DNA from: Thiocapsa rosea
Lineage (GTDB): Bacteria > Pseudomonadota > Gammaproteobacteria > Chromatiales > Chromatiaceae
Direction of reading: 5' to 3'
DNA length: 64,000 nt
Assembly: GCF_003634315.1 (NCBI RefSeq)
Contig: NZ_RBXL01000001.1
Span: forward strand, 914,501-978,500
This document shows, in pieces, positions 49,593 through 61,290 of the stretch. Position numbers and translations under genes: made by a program. Numbering within the stretch: position 1 is the first letter of the stretch; every line of letters begins with the position of its first letter. The notes under the pieces were generated by a model. That model saw only the letters and a program-made list of their open reading frames with translations, made no database searches and was not told where the DNA came from.

Positions 49593-50017
49593 GGCAATCG
49601 AGAACGGAAGCCGATGCGGCACGAAGGCACGAGGCCGGGTCAAGATCAAATTTTTGGCGCCGATTTCCCGTGCGCCACAGGGAATAGTTCGCCGTCATGG
49701 ACGGCGCCGACACCTGCGCCACCCCGGCACGCCGCACCTCTGCCGGCGAATGGTGAAAGTCCGACAGTCCTCCCCCCTTTCCGGGGACAGTTTACCTAAC
49801 TTCGCCACCGGTCCTCGAACAATCGCGTAGTCGTCAGCTCGCACAGATCGTGGCATTTCGGGAAGCGTACCCTCTCAAAAGGCAAATTTCACGCCTATGC
49901 TTTTTGGCTCCGGTGGGCCGCACAAGCCTCCCGCGGCGTGACTCGTTTTCGTGGCTCAGGCAACGCAGCCGTTTGATGAACTCGAAAATAGCCGAAAGAT
50001 CTATATTTTTTAGTATC
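49593..50017. other. Region without gene, with RAYT-type motif
   Basis: At 49779-49800 the sequence TTCCGGGGACAGTTTACCTAA resembles the conserved leader found upstream of many RAYT/Y1 transposase genes. No transposase follows. Towards 50000 an AT-rich stretch leads into a module B repeat, like the linker of the composite elements. Confidence 0.4.
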
Positions 50018-50103
50018 TTAAACCGCGCCGGCCCAACGGTCGCCAAGGCTGCCGGGACCAATCCCATCCAAAAACATCGCATACCGATCTGAGCGCGGTT
50101 TAA
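50018..50103 (-). repeat. Intergenic module B
   Basis: An 86-bp module B in reverse orientation, preceded by an AT-rich stretch (TCTATATTTTTTAGTATC). Its right edge GCGGTTTAA supplies the TAA for the original frame of the hsdR relic. Confidence 0.8.
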
Positions 50104-51256
50104 GCGGCCGCCTCCGCGCAAAGCCACTTCTGAAAGTCCACAAAGAGACCCTTGATCTCGGCGGCACCCCCGAGATCGGCGACCGCGTCGCTCAACGAGT
50201 TCCGGTATCTGAGTCGAAGCAGAGGGGTGTGAGTTTCTCCGTCTCCAGCTCCTCGACACCGACCTGCACGTAATGCAGCAGCACGAAGTCGAGGAACGCC
50301 TGTTGGGTGCCGGAGAAGCGTGCATCGATGATGACCTTCGCGCGTGCTGCGCGCTCCTCGCGCGAGAGCGGCGCGGCTGCGTAGCCGACATAGGCGAGCA
50401 CGTCGAAGAGATCGCTCTGCTCCGCCTCGATGATCTTCTGCATCTCGGCAAGCTGCTCTTTTCCGAAGCCCTGCTCGGCGAGCCCCGCAAGTAGCCTCGC
50501 GCGGGTGTCGGGCAGGCTCCATAGCCTGCGCAGCTCGTCTTCGTCCTTCAAGAACTCGGGCAGCCGGCCGAACAGCACCTCCATGAACTGTTGGGCTGAC
50601 ATCGGCGTCCCGTCGGGGTGCCAAAACGACGTCACCGTCATGTGCTGGATGGCCCGCTCCTTGCCGTCGGGGTGCCAAAACGACGTCACCGTCATGTGCT
50701 GGATGGCCCGCTCCTTGCCGTCGGCGAGCTTCACGCGCGCCTTCCCCTTCTTTCGGCAGACGCAGGGCCTCTCGCCACAGACATGACAGGGCGGTCGTGG
50801 CACCTTGACGCAGACGGAAGGCACCTTTCCGCACAGGTCGCAGGGGACGGGATCCGGCGTCTCGCACACGCAGGGGTACTCGCCGCACCGCTCGCAGGTC
50901 TCGGGGGCGATCGGCTCCCCGTCCCACTCCGGATCGCTGAAGTGGTGGTGTGCCTTCACGAAGTCGTAGATGGTGAAGTAGTTCTTGCCGTCGTAGAGGC
51001 GCGTGCCGCGGCCGATGATCTGCTTGAACTCCACCATGGAGTTCACCGGCCGCATCAGGACGATGTTGCGCACATTGCGTGCATCCACGCCGGTCGAGAG
51101 CTTCTGCGACGTGGTCAGGATGGTCGGGATGGTCTTCCCGTTGTCCTGAAAGTCGCGCAGATGTTGGTCGCCCAAGACGCCGTCGTCCGCGGTGACGCGG
51201 TGGCAGTAGTTCGGGTCTTTGCTCGTCGTGGCCTGGTTGACGAGGTCGCGTACCGC
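50100..51256 (-). pseudogene. hsdR: C-terminal remnant of type I restriction subunit HsdR
   Basis: About 385 codons match the helicase end and C-terminal domain of EcoEI-like HsdR: AVRDLVNQATTSKDPNYCHRV, TILTTSQKLSTGVDARN, EFKQIIGRGTRLYDG, FVKAHHHFSDPEWDG, then a Cys-rich linker and LSREERAARAKVIID. The N-terminal nuclease and first helicase domain are gone (frame enters from unrelated DNA near 51260). A 54-bp tandem duplication sits at 50611-50718. Near 50220 a one-base indel in a C-rich run shifts the frame; the true end (RLRYRNSLSDAVADL ... FQKWLCAEAAA) lies in the other frame. No hsdM or hsdS is present. Confidence 0.88.
50611..50718. repeat. 54-bp tandem duplication inside the hsdR relic
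   Basis: Two perfect head-to-tail copies (50611-50664 and 50665-50718) starting CGTCGGGGTGCC. They duplicate an 18-residue block (IQHMTVTSFWHPDG region) without breaking the frame. Confidence 0.95.
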
Positions 51257-51496
51257 AAGCGTGGAAACCGGGGACGGACAACGGTTGTTTCTGGTTGACT
51301 CGGGTAACTGTGTTCTGTGATTGTTCAGCCTTGAGAAAGCTTGGACTGTCAGAGAGTTATCCCCTGTCCGTGTATCCCCCGATGAAAGCAACGTCCGATG
51401 TCACTCGTTACGGCCACGTCCTCGCTCCTTCTTTGCTTTCCGGATCATGCCCTTACATCCCGACGTCAATCGCGTAAGACGGCCCTTGTTCTTCAT

Positions 51497-51652
51497 TCCG
51501 GCCATCGTGGCAAGTGGCGCAGAGCGCCACGGGCACGCGTGACACCGCGGAGCGGGTGTCACGAGCGATTGAGCAAAGACGGAAACGGGTGACTTTTCGA
51601 GGCCGGCCATCGGGCATTCAGCGCGGTTTCCGAGATCTTCGCATCGAGCGCG
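51497..51652. repeat. Long direct repeat, copy 1
   Basis: About 155 bases (CCGGCCATCGTGGCAAGTGGCGCAGAGCG ... TTCCGAGATCTTCGCATCGAGCGCG) are repeated, diverged, at 52529-52685 in the same orientation. Contains a TGGCGCAGAGCGCCA hairpin. No coding sense. Together with the unit at 51672 this is all that I see between the hsdR relic and 52014. Confidence 0.75.
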
Positions 51653-51671
51653 ACCCTCGGCAGTTGTCGGG

Positions 51672-51735
51672 GCGGCGGAAGGGGACGACTGCAAGTCGTC
51701 TATCCCGGGGGTGTCGCCGCTTCGCGGCGATGGCG
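51672..51735. repeat. Palindromic repeat unit (GACGACT-GCA-AGTCGTC), copy 2
   Basis: Same core and flank as at 24900-24960 (GACGACTGCAAGTCGTC, CTATCCCGGGGG, TCGCCGCTTCGCGGCGA). It directly follows the long direct repeat copy. Confidence 0.8.
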
Positions 51736-52014
51736 GTCTCGCGAGCGCCCCGACCTGCCACCCGGGACACCGCGCGGAGGGTAGTGTACCGAAGTCCGCT
51801 ATCGTTCCTTCCCGATGCCCCCTGCGAGATTTGCTCCCTGCCCGAGGGCGGATACCTCGCCACCCAGGCAAGATGTCACCGGGTCGGCGCCTTTGCAGCT
51901 CGATCGACTGTGAAGACGAAATGCTCGGTCTACGCAGGATGCTCGGCGGTGGCCTCCAGACCCAACCATGCGTTCAGGGTCGTTTTGGTTCGGTAAGGCT
52001 CCGTTGGGTAGCGC

Positions 52015-52449
52015 TCACCAAGGATCATCGATCGCGGGGTTGTTGTAGCGACGCACGGTGTCCAACCAATCCGGCATCTCTTCCTTGACGGTCTGCTTCA
52101 ACTCTGCCAGGTCGTCCGCGCTCACCAAGCCCTTTTCGTGCATAAAGGCATAGAACTTCTTGAGGCTTGCCGCGTTCTCCTTGATGCTGGATGTATTTGA
52201 CCACATGGCCTTCCTGATAAACCAGTCGCCGAGAAACATGCCGACTTCGCCCGCGCCGTCCTTGGCCTCGAGCGTATCGTCGTAGAGCAGATAGTCGTTG
52301 ATGTAGAAATCGATATTGAGACGATGGTTCTTGACGACCTTCTCGGACAGGCCGGACGCCTTGAGCCAGGCCGTAAACTCCGTCAGTAGAATCGCATTCT
52401 CGGTACGGATGATTTCGCACTTGTCTTCGTAGGCTTGGTAATCGCTCAT
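52015..52449 (-). CDS. Helical protein resembling an integrase core-binding domain
   Basis: A 144-residue soluble protein. The pattern FTAWLKASGLSEKVVKNHRLNIDFYINDYLL ... SIKENAASLKKFYAFMHEKGLV resembles the N-terminal SAM-like core-binding domain of tyrosine recombinases, but no catalytic domain follows. The Met at 52449 has GGAGCCTTTTCC upstream. It seems an intact small gene of unknown role, perhaps derived from a recombinase. Confidence 0.6.
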   Translation of the reverse strand: MSDYQAYEDKCEIIRTENAILLTEFTAWLKASGLSEKVVKNHRLNIDFYINDYLLYDDTLEAKDGAGEVGMFLGDWFIRKAMWSNTSSIKENAASLKKFYAFMHEKGLVSADDLAELKQTVKEEMPDWLDTVRRYNNPAIDDPW

Positions 52450-52528
52450 GGAAAAGGCTCCAGGGTTTAGCGGGTTTGGATGAGTCCTTGCGGAGGCGGG
52501 CGCAACTCCACACGCCGGACCTGTTCGT

Positions 52529-52685
52529 CGCTCCGGCCATCGCGGCACTTGGCGCAGAGCGCCGGGTGGCATGCGTGACAGCGCAGAGCGGGTGGCACGA
52601 GCGACTGACAGGAACGCTAACCGATAACGTCTTCCGGCCGGCCAAAGGCCATTCAGCGTGGTTTCCGAGATCTTCGCGTCGAGCG
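52529..52685. repeat. Long direct repeat, copy 2
   Basis: Diverged copy of 51497-51652, also with GGCGCAGAGCGCC and ending TTCCGAGATCTTCGCGTCGAGCGCG. It lies in the 557-base gap 52450-53006, which otherwise shows no gene. An ATG-lacking open frame upstream of 53007 is probably non-coding. Confidence 0.75.
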
Positions 52686-53006
52686 CGGCGCTGCCGGCGG
52701 CCGGAGCAGGCCAGGGAGCTGGCGAACCGACTCTACGACGTACTTCTGTCGGGCGATGCCCGCCTCCCTCTCGAACCGGGTCTGCCGTCGCTCCCATTGG
52801 CCTGATCGGGCCTACAGGGTTACGAAAAGATGACAGTTTGGTTACCATGCCGACCAAGAGCCTGACACCGTTTCTGGGAGATTTTGAACCGGAGATGGTG
52901 TCATCTGTTGTACGGAGGCAGTCTATCCCTTGGGCGTCAAAGCCATTCAGACCGCCGCAGGTACTGTTCATCGGGGCCACGACCGGACCGGTGTAAGGGC
53001 ACCGCT

Positions 53007-54866
53007 TTGACAGGCCGTCGCATCATCTTGCCGATCATGTTGATGGGACTCGGCTACGGGTTCTGGGTCAGCCCGACCTTCAAGGAGATTGCCGCGGGCG
53101 TCGCCCTTTTCCTCTTCGGCATGTTGTCTTTGGAGCAAGGCTTCAAGGCCTTCACCGGGGGCGCTCTCGAGAGGGTGCTTCGCGGATCGACCAACCGGCT
53201 CTGGAAGAGCATCGGCTTCGGCGTGATCAGCACCACCCTCATGCAGTCCAGCACACTGGTCTCCTTGGTGACCATCTCATTCGTCAGTGCCGAGATGATC
53301 ACCTTGGCGGCCGGTATCGGGATCATCATGGGTGCCAACCTGGGGACCACGACGGGTGCCTGGCTCATCGCCGGACTGGGCATGACCGTGAACATCGCCG
53401 AGTATGCCATGCCCGCACTGGTCTTCGGGGTCGTCTTGCTGCTACAAAAGCCCAAGGCCATGAAAGGGTTGGGCTATTTGGCCATGGGCGTGGGTTTCCT
53501 CTTCTTGGGCATCGCCTACATGAAGTCGGGGTTCGACGCCTTCCAGGGCGCGTTCGATCTCTCGGCCTATGCGGTGGAAGGGTTCCTCGGTGTGCTCTTG
53601 TACACCGCCATCGGCGTGGCGATCACCGTCGTCATGCAGTCAAGCCATGCGACCTTGCTGGTCATCATCGCTGCTCTCGCCGCAGGCCAAATCACCTACG
53701 ACAATGCCCTGGCGCTTGCGATCGGCGCCAACCTGGGGAGCGCCATCACGACGGCGATCGGAGGCATGACCGCCAACCTCGGCGGCAAGCGTCTTGCGGT
53801 CGCACACGTCATCTTCAACCTGTTGACTGCCGCAGTCGCGATCGCGCTGATCCGGCAGATAGGATGGGCGGTCGACTACTTGGGCGGGTTGATCGGCATC
53901 GCCGATGATAATCTGCTCCTCAAACTCGCCTTGTTCCACACCCTCTTCAATCTGTTCGGGGTCATCTTGCTGGCCCCTTTCACCCGGCTCCTGGAAAGCT
54001 TCCTGATTCGCCATGTGACCTCCGTCGCCAAGCCCATGGAGCAACCCCGTTACCTGTATCCGGGCGCGCTCGAGACATCGTCCAGCGCAATCAACGCACT
54101 GCGCAAGGAGCTCGGCCGTCTGTACGACAATGCCTATGACCTGATCGCGAAGGGACTGAGCCTCTCGCGTTCGGTGATCGAATCCGATCAATCACTCACG
54201 GCGGCGGTGGCCAGCACCCAACGCATGATTCCACTCGACGTGGACGACGTTTACGAGCGTAAGATCAAGAGCCTGCACAGCGCAATCATCGCCTTCATCA
54301 GCGAGACCCAGGGACGCGGGTTGGCGGCATCAGAGGGCAATCAGCTCTACGCGCTCCAGCAGGCCAGCCGGGACATCGTCGAGGCCGTAAAGGCCATGAA
54401 GCACATGCACAAGAATCTCTCCACCTACGGCCTGTCGTCTGATCCCATCGTGCGTGGGCCCTACAATCGGATTCGGCGGCGGATCGCCAGAGTCTTCAGG
54501 GAGATCCAACAGATTCGGTCGCAGGATCCGGAGACTGTCACGAGCTTGTCATTGGACGCGCTCAAACTCTCGCTCGAGACATCGAGTCAAGACCTCACGT
54601 CCGATATCAACGAGATGATTCGCAGCAGACGGCTTGCGCCAGGGATGGCCACCTCGATGATGAACGACGAGAGCTATGCCTCCGAGATCTGCGATAATCT
54701 GATCGAGGCATCTAAGGCCCTGCTGCAACCGGGGACACCGGAGGACGAGGCCATGGAAGACAAGCTGGCCCTCGATGATGACGAGATTCAGCGTATCGCC
54801 GCTGATCGTAATTCCGAAACAAAGAGGTTCGGTGCACACCATGGCCCGGAAAAAGCTTCTCAATAA
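53007..54866 (+). CDS. Na/Pi cotransporter family protein with PhoU-like tail
   Basis: About 619 residues. Eight or more membrane segments carry the duplicated signature of the family, with QSS in TTLMQSSTLVSLVTISF and VVMQSSHATLLVI and the GANLGTTTGA and GANLGSAITTA repeats. The C-terminal ~280 residues are a soluble helical PhoU-like region. It imports phosphate or related anions, or regulates its balance, at the inner membrane. A TTG at 53007 (AAGGG upstream) gives the usual RRIILPIMLMGLGYGFWVSP N terminus; the ATG at 53037 would shorten the first membrane segment. Confidence 0.85.
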   Translation: MTGRRIILPIMLMGLGYGFWVSPTFKEIAAGVALFLFGMLSLEQGFKAFTGGALERVLRGSTNRLWKSIGFGVISTTLMQSSTLVSLVTISFVSAEMITLAAGIGIIMGANLGTTTGAWLIAGLGMTVNIAEYAMPALVFGVVLLLQKPKAMKGLGYLAMGVGFLFLGIAYMKSGFDAFQGAFDLSAYAVEGFLGVLLYTAIGVAITVVMQSSHATLLVIIAALAAGQITYDNALALAIGANLGSAITTAIGGMTANLGGKRLAVAHVIFNLLTAAVAIALIRQIGWAVDYLGGLIGIADDNLLLKLALFHTLFNLFGVILLAPFTRLLESFLIRHVTSVAKPMEQPRYLYPGALETSSSAINALRKELGRLYDNAYDLIAKGLSLSRSVIESDQSLTAAVASTQRMIPLDVDDVYERKIKSLHSAIIAFISETQGRGLAASEGNQLYALQQASRDIVEAVKAMKHMHKNLSTYGLSSDPIVRGPYNRIRRRIARVFREIQQIRSQDPETVTSLSLDALKLSLETSSQDLTSDINEMIRSRRLAPGMATSMMNDESYASEICDNLIEASKALLQPGTPEDEAMEDKLALDDDEIQRIAADRNSETKRFGAHHGPEKASQ

Positions 54867-55107
54867 GTTGGCCCGGTTTTTCGATGCCGACAGGGCAGCC
54901 CAGCGGAAAGAGATCGACTCAATCCTCAAGGTGACGAAAAAGCTCAAGATCAAGGAACGAGAGCTGCGTGAGAAGCTGACGAAGACCCCGGCCGGCGAGG
55001 AGCACGACGAGATTGCGGGCAAGCTGGACGTCATCGAGGCCCAACGTAACAAGGCGCTCAAGCTGATTCAAGAATTGCGCGCGGGTCCGAAAAAAGACTC
55101 GGCCTGA
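54841..55107 (+). CDS. Small charged helical protein
   Basis: An 88-residue lysine- and glutamate-rich coiled-coil protein (NKLARFFDADRAAQRKEIDSILKVTKKLKIKERELREKL). Its start overlaps the end of the Na/Pi gene by 26 bases, so it is translationally linked. No membrane segment. The family is unknown to me; it may assist the transporter. Confidence 0.65.
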   Translation: MARKKLLNKLARFFDADRAAQRKEIDSILKVTKKLKIKERELREKLTKTPAGEEHDEIAGKLDVIEAQRNKALKLIQELRAGPKKDSA

Positions 55108-55524
55108 TCGGCGGCTCGGCAGGCACAGACGGCGGGCCGATTCCGGCTGCCTCGGTCACGGTGTTTTCGGCTCCAAGCAAGGCGCCTTCAGCCGACTCGT
55201 TCGGCGGCGAGCGACGTGCTGGTCGACTTCGAGTTCGAGACCCTTTCGCGGCGAAGTGCGGCCCGAAACGGGGCGCCTCCAGCGACCATCGTCGCGCCCC
55301 TTTCGATCGGAAGCTCGCCACTCAAGTGCGGGTGGAACATCTCACCCCGGCGACACATGATCGGCTCTCCGCGCCTGACGGTATCGATTGATACAAAAGC
55401 GAATTCTTTTTGAGCTGCGCATTACGGGGCAGCAAGCCCCGGATCGGACGGCCTTGCTCACTGCCGGCCCGGACCTTATAGTCCGTCGAGGTCCGTCCAG
55501 GTCAGACCACCAAAACCTTCGACG

Positions 55525-55640
55525 ATGAATGCCATTCTCAGCGTGACCGACGCCAAGGCCCGCTTCTCCTGAGGTCGTCTGGCAGGCCAGCCAGGGCGAG
55601 GACATCATCATCACGAGGATGCCAAGTGTGATGTGCGCAC
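55525..55640 (+). pseudogene. Frameshifted Phd antitoxin relic
   Basis: MNAILSVTDAKARFS is followed at once by TGA; one base on, the reading continues as EVVWQASQGEDIIITRM and PSV, the next part of a Phd-type antitoxin. Thus a one-base loss broke the gene, and its 3' part and toxin are missing. The rest of the 608-base gap 55108-55715 shows no gene; it must also hold the metH promoter. Confidence 0.65.
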
Positions 55641-55715
55641 CCTTCTCGTCTGAGCGCTCGCGACCGACGGCTCCGCGCCGCGACGCAACCGCCCCCGCCA
55701 CAGTGAATCCATGCC

Positions 55716-58352
<2,637 letters not shown>

Positions 58353-58355
<3 letters not shown>

Positions 58356-58437
58356 ACCGCGCCCGGGGCGGTATGCGATGTTTTTGGATGGGATCGGCCC
58401 CGGCAGACTTGACGGCCGCTGGAGCCGGCGCGGTTTA
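58353..58437 (+). repeat. Intergenic module B after metH
   Basis: An 85-bp module B with edges TAAACCGCGCC and GGCGCGGTTTA. It supplies the metH TAA and lies between metH and the convergent coiled-coil gene. It is followed by an AT stretch (GGATTTTAAAAAACATA) but no module C. Confidence 0.85.
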
Positions 58438-58467
58438 GGATTTTAAAAAACATATCCGGGAATCGCC

Positions 58468-58854
58468 TTACCACAACTTGCCGGCGGCAATGATCAGTCC
58501 GCCGACCGTGGTGATGAACGCGATCAGCCACAGGAAGTGGCGATCGTGGCGACGGATCATCTCGTCGAAGCGCTTGTCGATCTGTTCGAAGCGCTTTTCA
58601 ACTTGCTCGAAGCGTTTGTCGATCTGCTCGAAGCGCTTATCCATGTTGGCCTGCATCGCCTCGAAGCGCTTGTCCATCTGCTCGAAGCCCTGACGCATCA
58701 ACTCGCGCTGGTGCTTGAGCTCCTCCTCGACACGCACCATGCGCTCGCGCAGCTCGATCTCGTAGACGGCCGGCGGCTTGCCGAGACTCTGCTCGGCGAG
58801 CCAAACGGCCATGTTGGATTTGATGAAATCGATGTCTTGCTGGGTCAGGCTCAT
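58468..58854 (-). CDS. Coiled-coil protein with C-terminal membrane anchor
   Basis: A 128-residue protein. The N-terminal ~35 residues are globular (TQQDIDFIKSNMAVWLAEQ). A long coiled coil follows with repeated RFEQIDK/RFEQVEK heptads (about residues 60-100). One membrane segment (FLWLIAFITTVGGLIIAAG) ends the chain. It is tail-anchored in the inner membrane. Similar genes are common in purple sulfur bacteria, but no function is known to me. Confidence 0.75.
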   Translation of the reverse strand: MSLTQQDIDFIKSNMAVWLAEQSLGKPPAVYEIELRERMVRVEEELKHQRELMRQGFEQMDKRFEAMQANMDKRFEQIDKRFEQVEKRFEQIDKRFDEMIRRHDRHFLWLIAFITTVGGLIIAAGKLW

Positions 58855-58908
58855 AGCGGGCTCCGCTGGATCGCGCGCGGTCGGGATTATATAACGAGCT
58901 ACAGCGGA

Positions 58909-61113
58909 TCAACCCCCTGTCGAGATCCCCATCCCGGCCCGTATACAGCTTAAGAGTCCATAGTTGTAGCGGCCTTCGAAGGCGTCGTAGATCGGCTTGA
59001 GGCTGATAAGCGCGCCCTCGGGCTGTTGCTCGATGGCGAATTCGATGGCCCGTAGACTGTCTCGGTCGAGGGTAACGACCTCGCCGACCGAAAGCTCGCC
59101 GACCTCGATGCAGCGCGACAGGTGCGTATAGATGGTGCTGGCCTTGAGCTCACGGCGATCGGCAATTGCATCCACCGAGAGTCCAGAACGCAGCAGCGCC
59201 AGGGTCTCTCGCACCGAGTCGTTCAGCTCGATCGCACCGGCGCGGGCCTCGCTCGCCGCCGCTCGGGCGGCCGGCAGGACCGGCACCCGTTCGGGTCGGC
59301 CGTGCTCGGCTTCATGCAGGGCGAGCAGCCGTAGGAAGCCCTCGCCGAAGCGCTCGAGCTTCACCTGACCGACACCGTTGATCCGAGACAGCTCGTCGCG
59401 ATCGCGCGGGCGGTAGGTCAGCATCTCGTTGAGCGTGACATCGTTGAAGATGTGGTACGCCGGCACATCCTGCTCCACGGCGAGCTGACGCCGGTAGTCG
59501 CGCAGGGCCTGCCAGAGCGCGAGCGCCTCCGGATCGGTCGGCGGCGCCATGGCGGGGCGACGTGCGGCGGAGCTCGTGCGTTTGCGGTCCGGATCCCGGC
59601 GCAGGTGCAGCGTTCGCTCGCCCCGCAGCAAGGGACGGCTCTGCTCGGTCAGGCAGAGCGCCCCGTGCCCCTCGAAATCGACCCTGATGAAGCCGGCTGC
59701 GACGAGCTGACGATAGACGGACTTCCATTGATCCGCGGAGAGCTCCTGGCCGATGCCGAAGGTCGTGACTTGGTCATGTCCGAAGCGGCGGATGCGCTCG
59801 TTTGCCTTGCCGAGCAGGACGTCCACCAGATAACTGCTGCCGAAGCGCTGGCCCGTGCGATAGATGCAGGAGAGCGCCATCTGCGCCGCCCGAGTCCCGT
59901 CCCAGGTGGCGACCGGCTCCAGGCAGGTGTCGCAGTTGCCGCAGGGCTTGGGAAGCGGCTCGCCGAAATAGTTGAGCAGAACCTGGCGCCGACATTCGGT
60001 GGTCTCGCAGAAGCCGAGCATGCTGTCGAGCTTCTGCATCTCCACCCGCTTGAAGCGCTCCTCGGCCTCGGAGTCCTCGATCATGCGACGCAGCATCACC
60101 ACGTCGCCCAGACCATAGGTCATCCAGGCATCGGCGGGCTGACCGTCCCGGCCGCCGCGTCCGGTCTCCTGGTAGTAGGCTTCCAGGCTTTTGGGCAGGT
60201 CCAGATGGGCGACGAAGCGCACGTCCGGCTTGTCGATCCCCATCCCGAAGGCGATGGTCGCGACGATGATCACGCCCTCCTCGCGCAGGAACCGGGCTTG
60301 GTGCGTGCGGCGGGTCTCGGCCGGAAGCCCTGCGTGATAGGGCAGCGCCGCGATGCCCTGGGTCGCGAGATAGGTCGCCGTCTCCTCGACCTTGCGCCGC
60401 GACAGACAATAGACGATGCCGGCATCGCCGGGATGCTCGTTGCGCAGGAAGGCGATGAGCTGCTGACGCGGGTTGGCCTTCTCGACGATGCGATAGCGGA
60501 TGTTCGGTCGATCGAAGCTGGACACGAACTGCCCGGCCTGCTCCAAACCCAAGCGGGTCAGGATCTCGGCTCGGGTCGGCGCGTCGGCGGTCGCGGTGAG
60601 TGCGACGCGCGGGATCTGGGGCCAGCGCTCGTGCAGCAGGTGGAGCTGGATGTATTCGGGGCGGAAATCATGGCCCCATTGGGAGACGCAGTGGGCCTCG
60701 TCGATCGCGAACAAGGCAACCCGGACGCGATCCAACAGCGCGAGGAAACGCTCGGTCAGCAGCCGCTCCGGAGCGACATAGACCAGGTCCAGATCGCCCG
60801 AGATCATCGCCTCCTCGACCGTGCGGGCCTCCTGCAGCGTCAGCGATGAGTTCAGAAAGGCGGCCCGCACGCCGAGCTGCCGCAGTGCATCGACCTGGTC
60901 CTGCATCAAGGCGATCAACGGCGAAACCACGACCCCCACGCCGGGGCGCAGGATCGCCGGAATCTGATAACAGAGCGACTTGCCCCCACCCGTCGGCATG
61001 AGGACCAGGGCGTCTCCGCCGGCGATCAGCCGATCGATAATCTCCGCCTGCGCACCGCGAAAACGGTCGTAGCCGAAGACGCGGTTGAGCACCTGAAGCG
61101 GCGTCTCGTTCAT
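58909..61113 (-). CDS. recQ: ATP-dependent DNA helicase RecQ
   Basis: A 734-residue 3'-5' helicase. Motif [19 protein letters not shown] box [18 protein letters not shown] and motif [12 protein letters not shown] are followed by the RQC zinc ligands ([12 protein letters not shown] ... CGNCDTC), a winged helix and an HRDC domain ([23 protein letters not shown]). The extra C-terminal ~100 residues look like a helicase-associated HTH domain found in longer RecQ proteins. Start at 61113 gives MNETPLQVL. Divergent from ppx. Confidence 0.96.
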   Translation of the reverse strand: MNETPLQVLNRVFGYDRFRGAQAEIIDRLIAGGDALVLMPTGGGKSLCYQIPAILRPGVGVVVSPLIALMQDQVDALRQLGVRAAFLNSSLTLQEARTVEEAMISGDLDLVYVAPERLLTERFLALLDRVRVALFAIDEAHCVSQWGHDFRPEYIQLHLLHERWPQIPRVALTATADAPTRAEILTRLGLEQAGQFVSSFDRPNIRYRIVEKANPRQQLIAFLRNEHPGDAGIVYCLSRRKVEETATYLATQGIAALPYHAGLPAETRRTHQARFLREEGVIIVATIAFGMGIDKPDVRFVAHLDLPKSLEAYYQETGRGGRDGQPADAWMTYGLGDVVMLRRMIEDSEAEERFKRVEMQKLDSMLGFCETTECRRQVLLNYFGEPLPKPCGNCDTCLEPVATWDGTRAAQMALSCIYRTGQRFGSSYLVDVLLGKANERIRRFGHDQVTTFGIGQELSADQWKSVYRQLVAAGFIRVDFEGHGALCLTEQSRPLLRGERTLHLRRDPDRKRTSSAARRPAMAPPTDPEALALWQALRDYRRQLAVEQDVPAYHIFNDVTLNEMLTYRPRDRDELSRINGVGQVKLERFGEGFLRLLALHEAEHGRPERVPVLPAARAAASEARAGAIELNDSVRETLALLRSGLSVDAIADRRELKASTIYTHLSRCIEVGELSVGEVVTLDRDSLRAIEFAIEQQPEGALISLKPIYDAFEGRYNYGLLSCIRAGMGISTGG

Positions 61114-61290
61114 CCTGTCACTCCACGGAATCGCAACCGCATCGGTTGCGATGCACATTTTAACCTATTCGTGTACGATGGGCGCTCTGCACGCATGCGT
61201 GCGGCCACATCGAGCAGCATCAACGCACGTCACCCGCGACGGAGTCGGCTTCTGGTACCATTTACGCGCCGCTCAGCGTTGGACCCTGCC

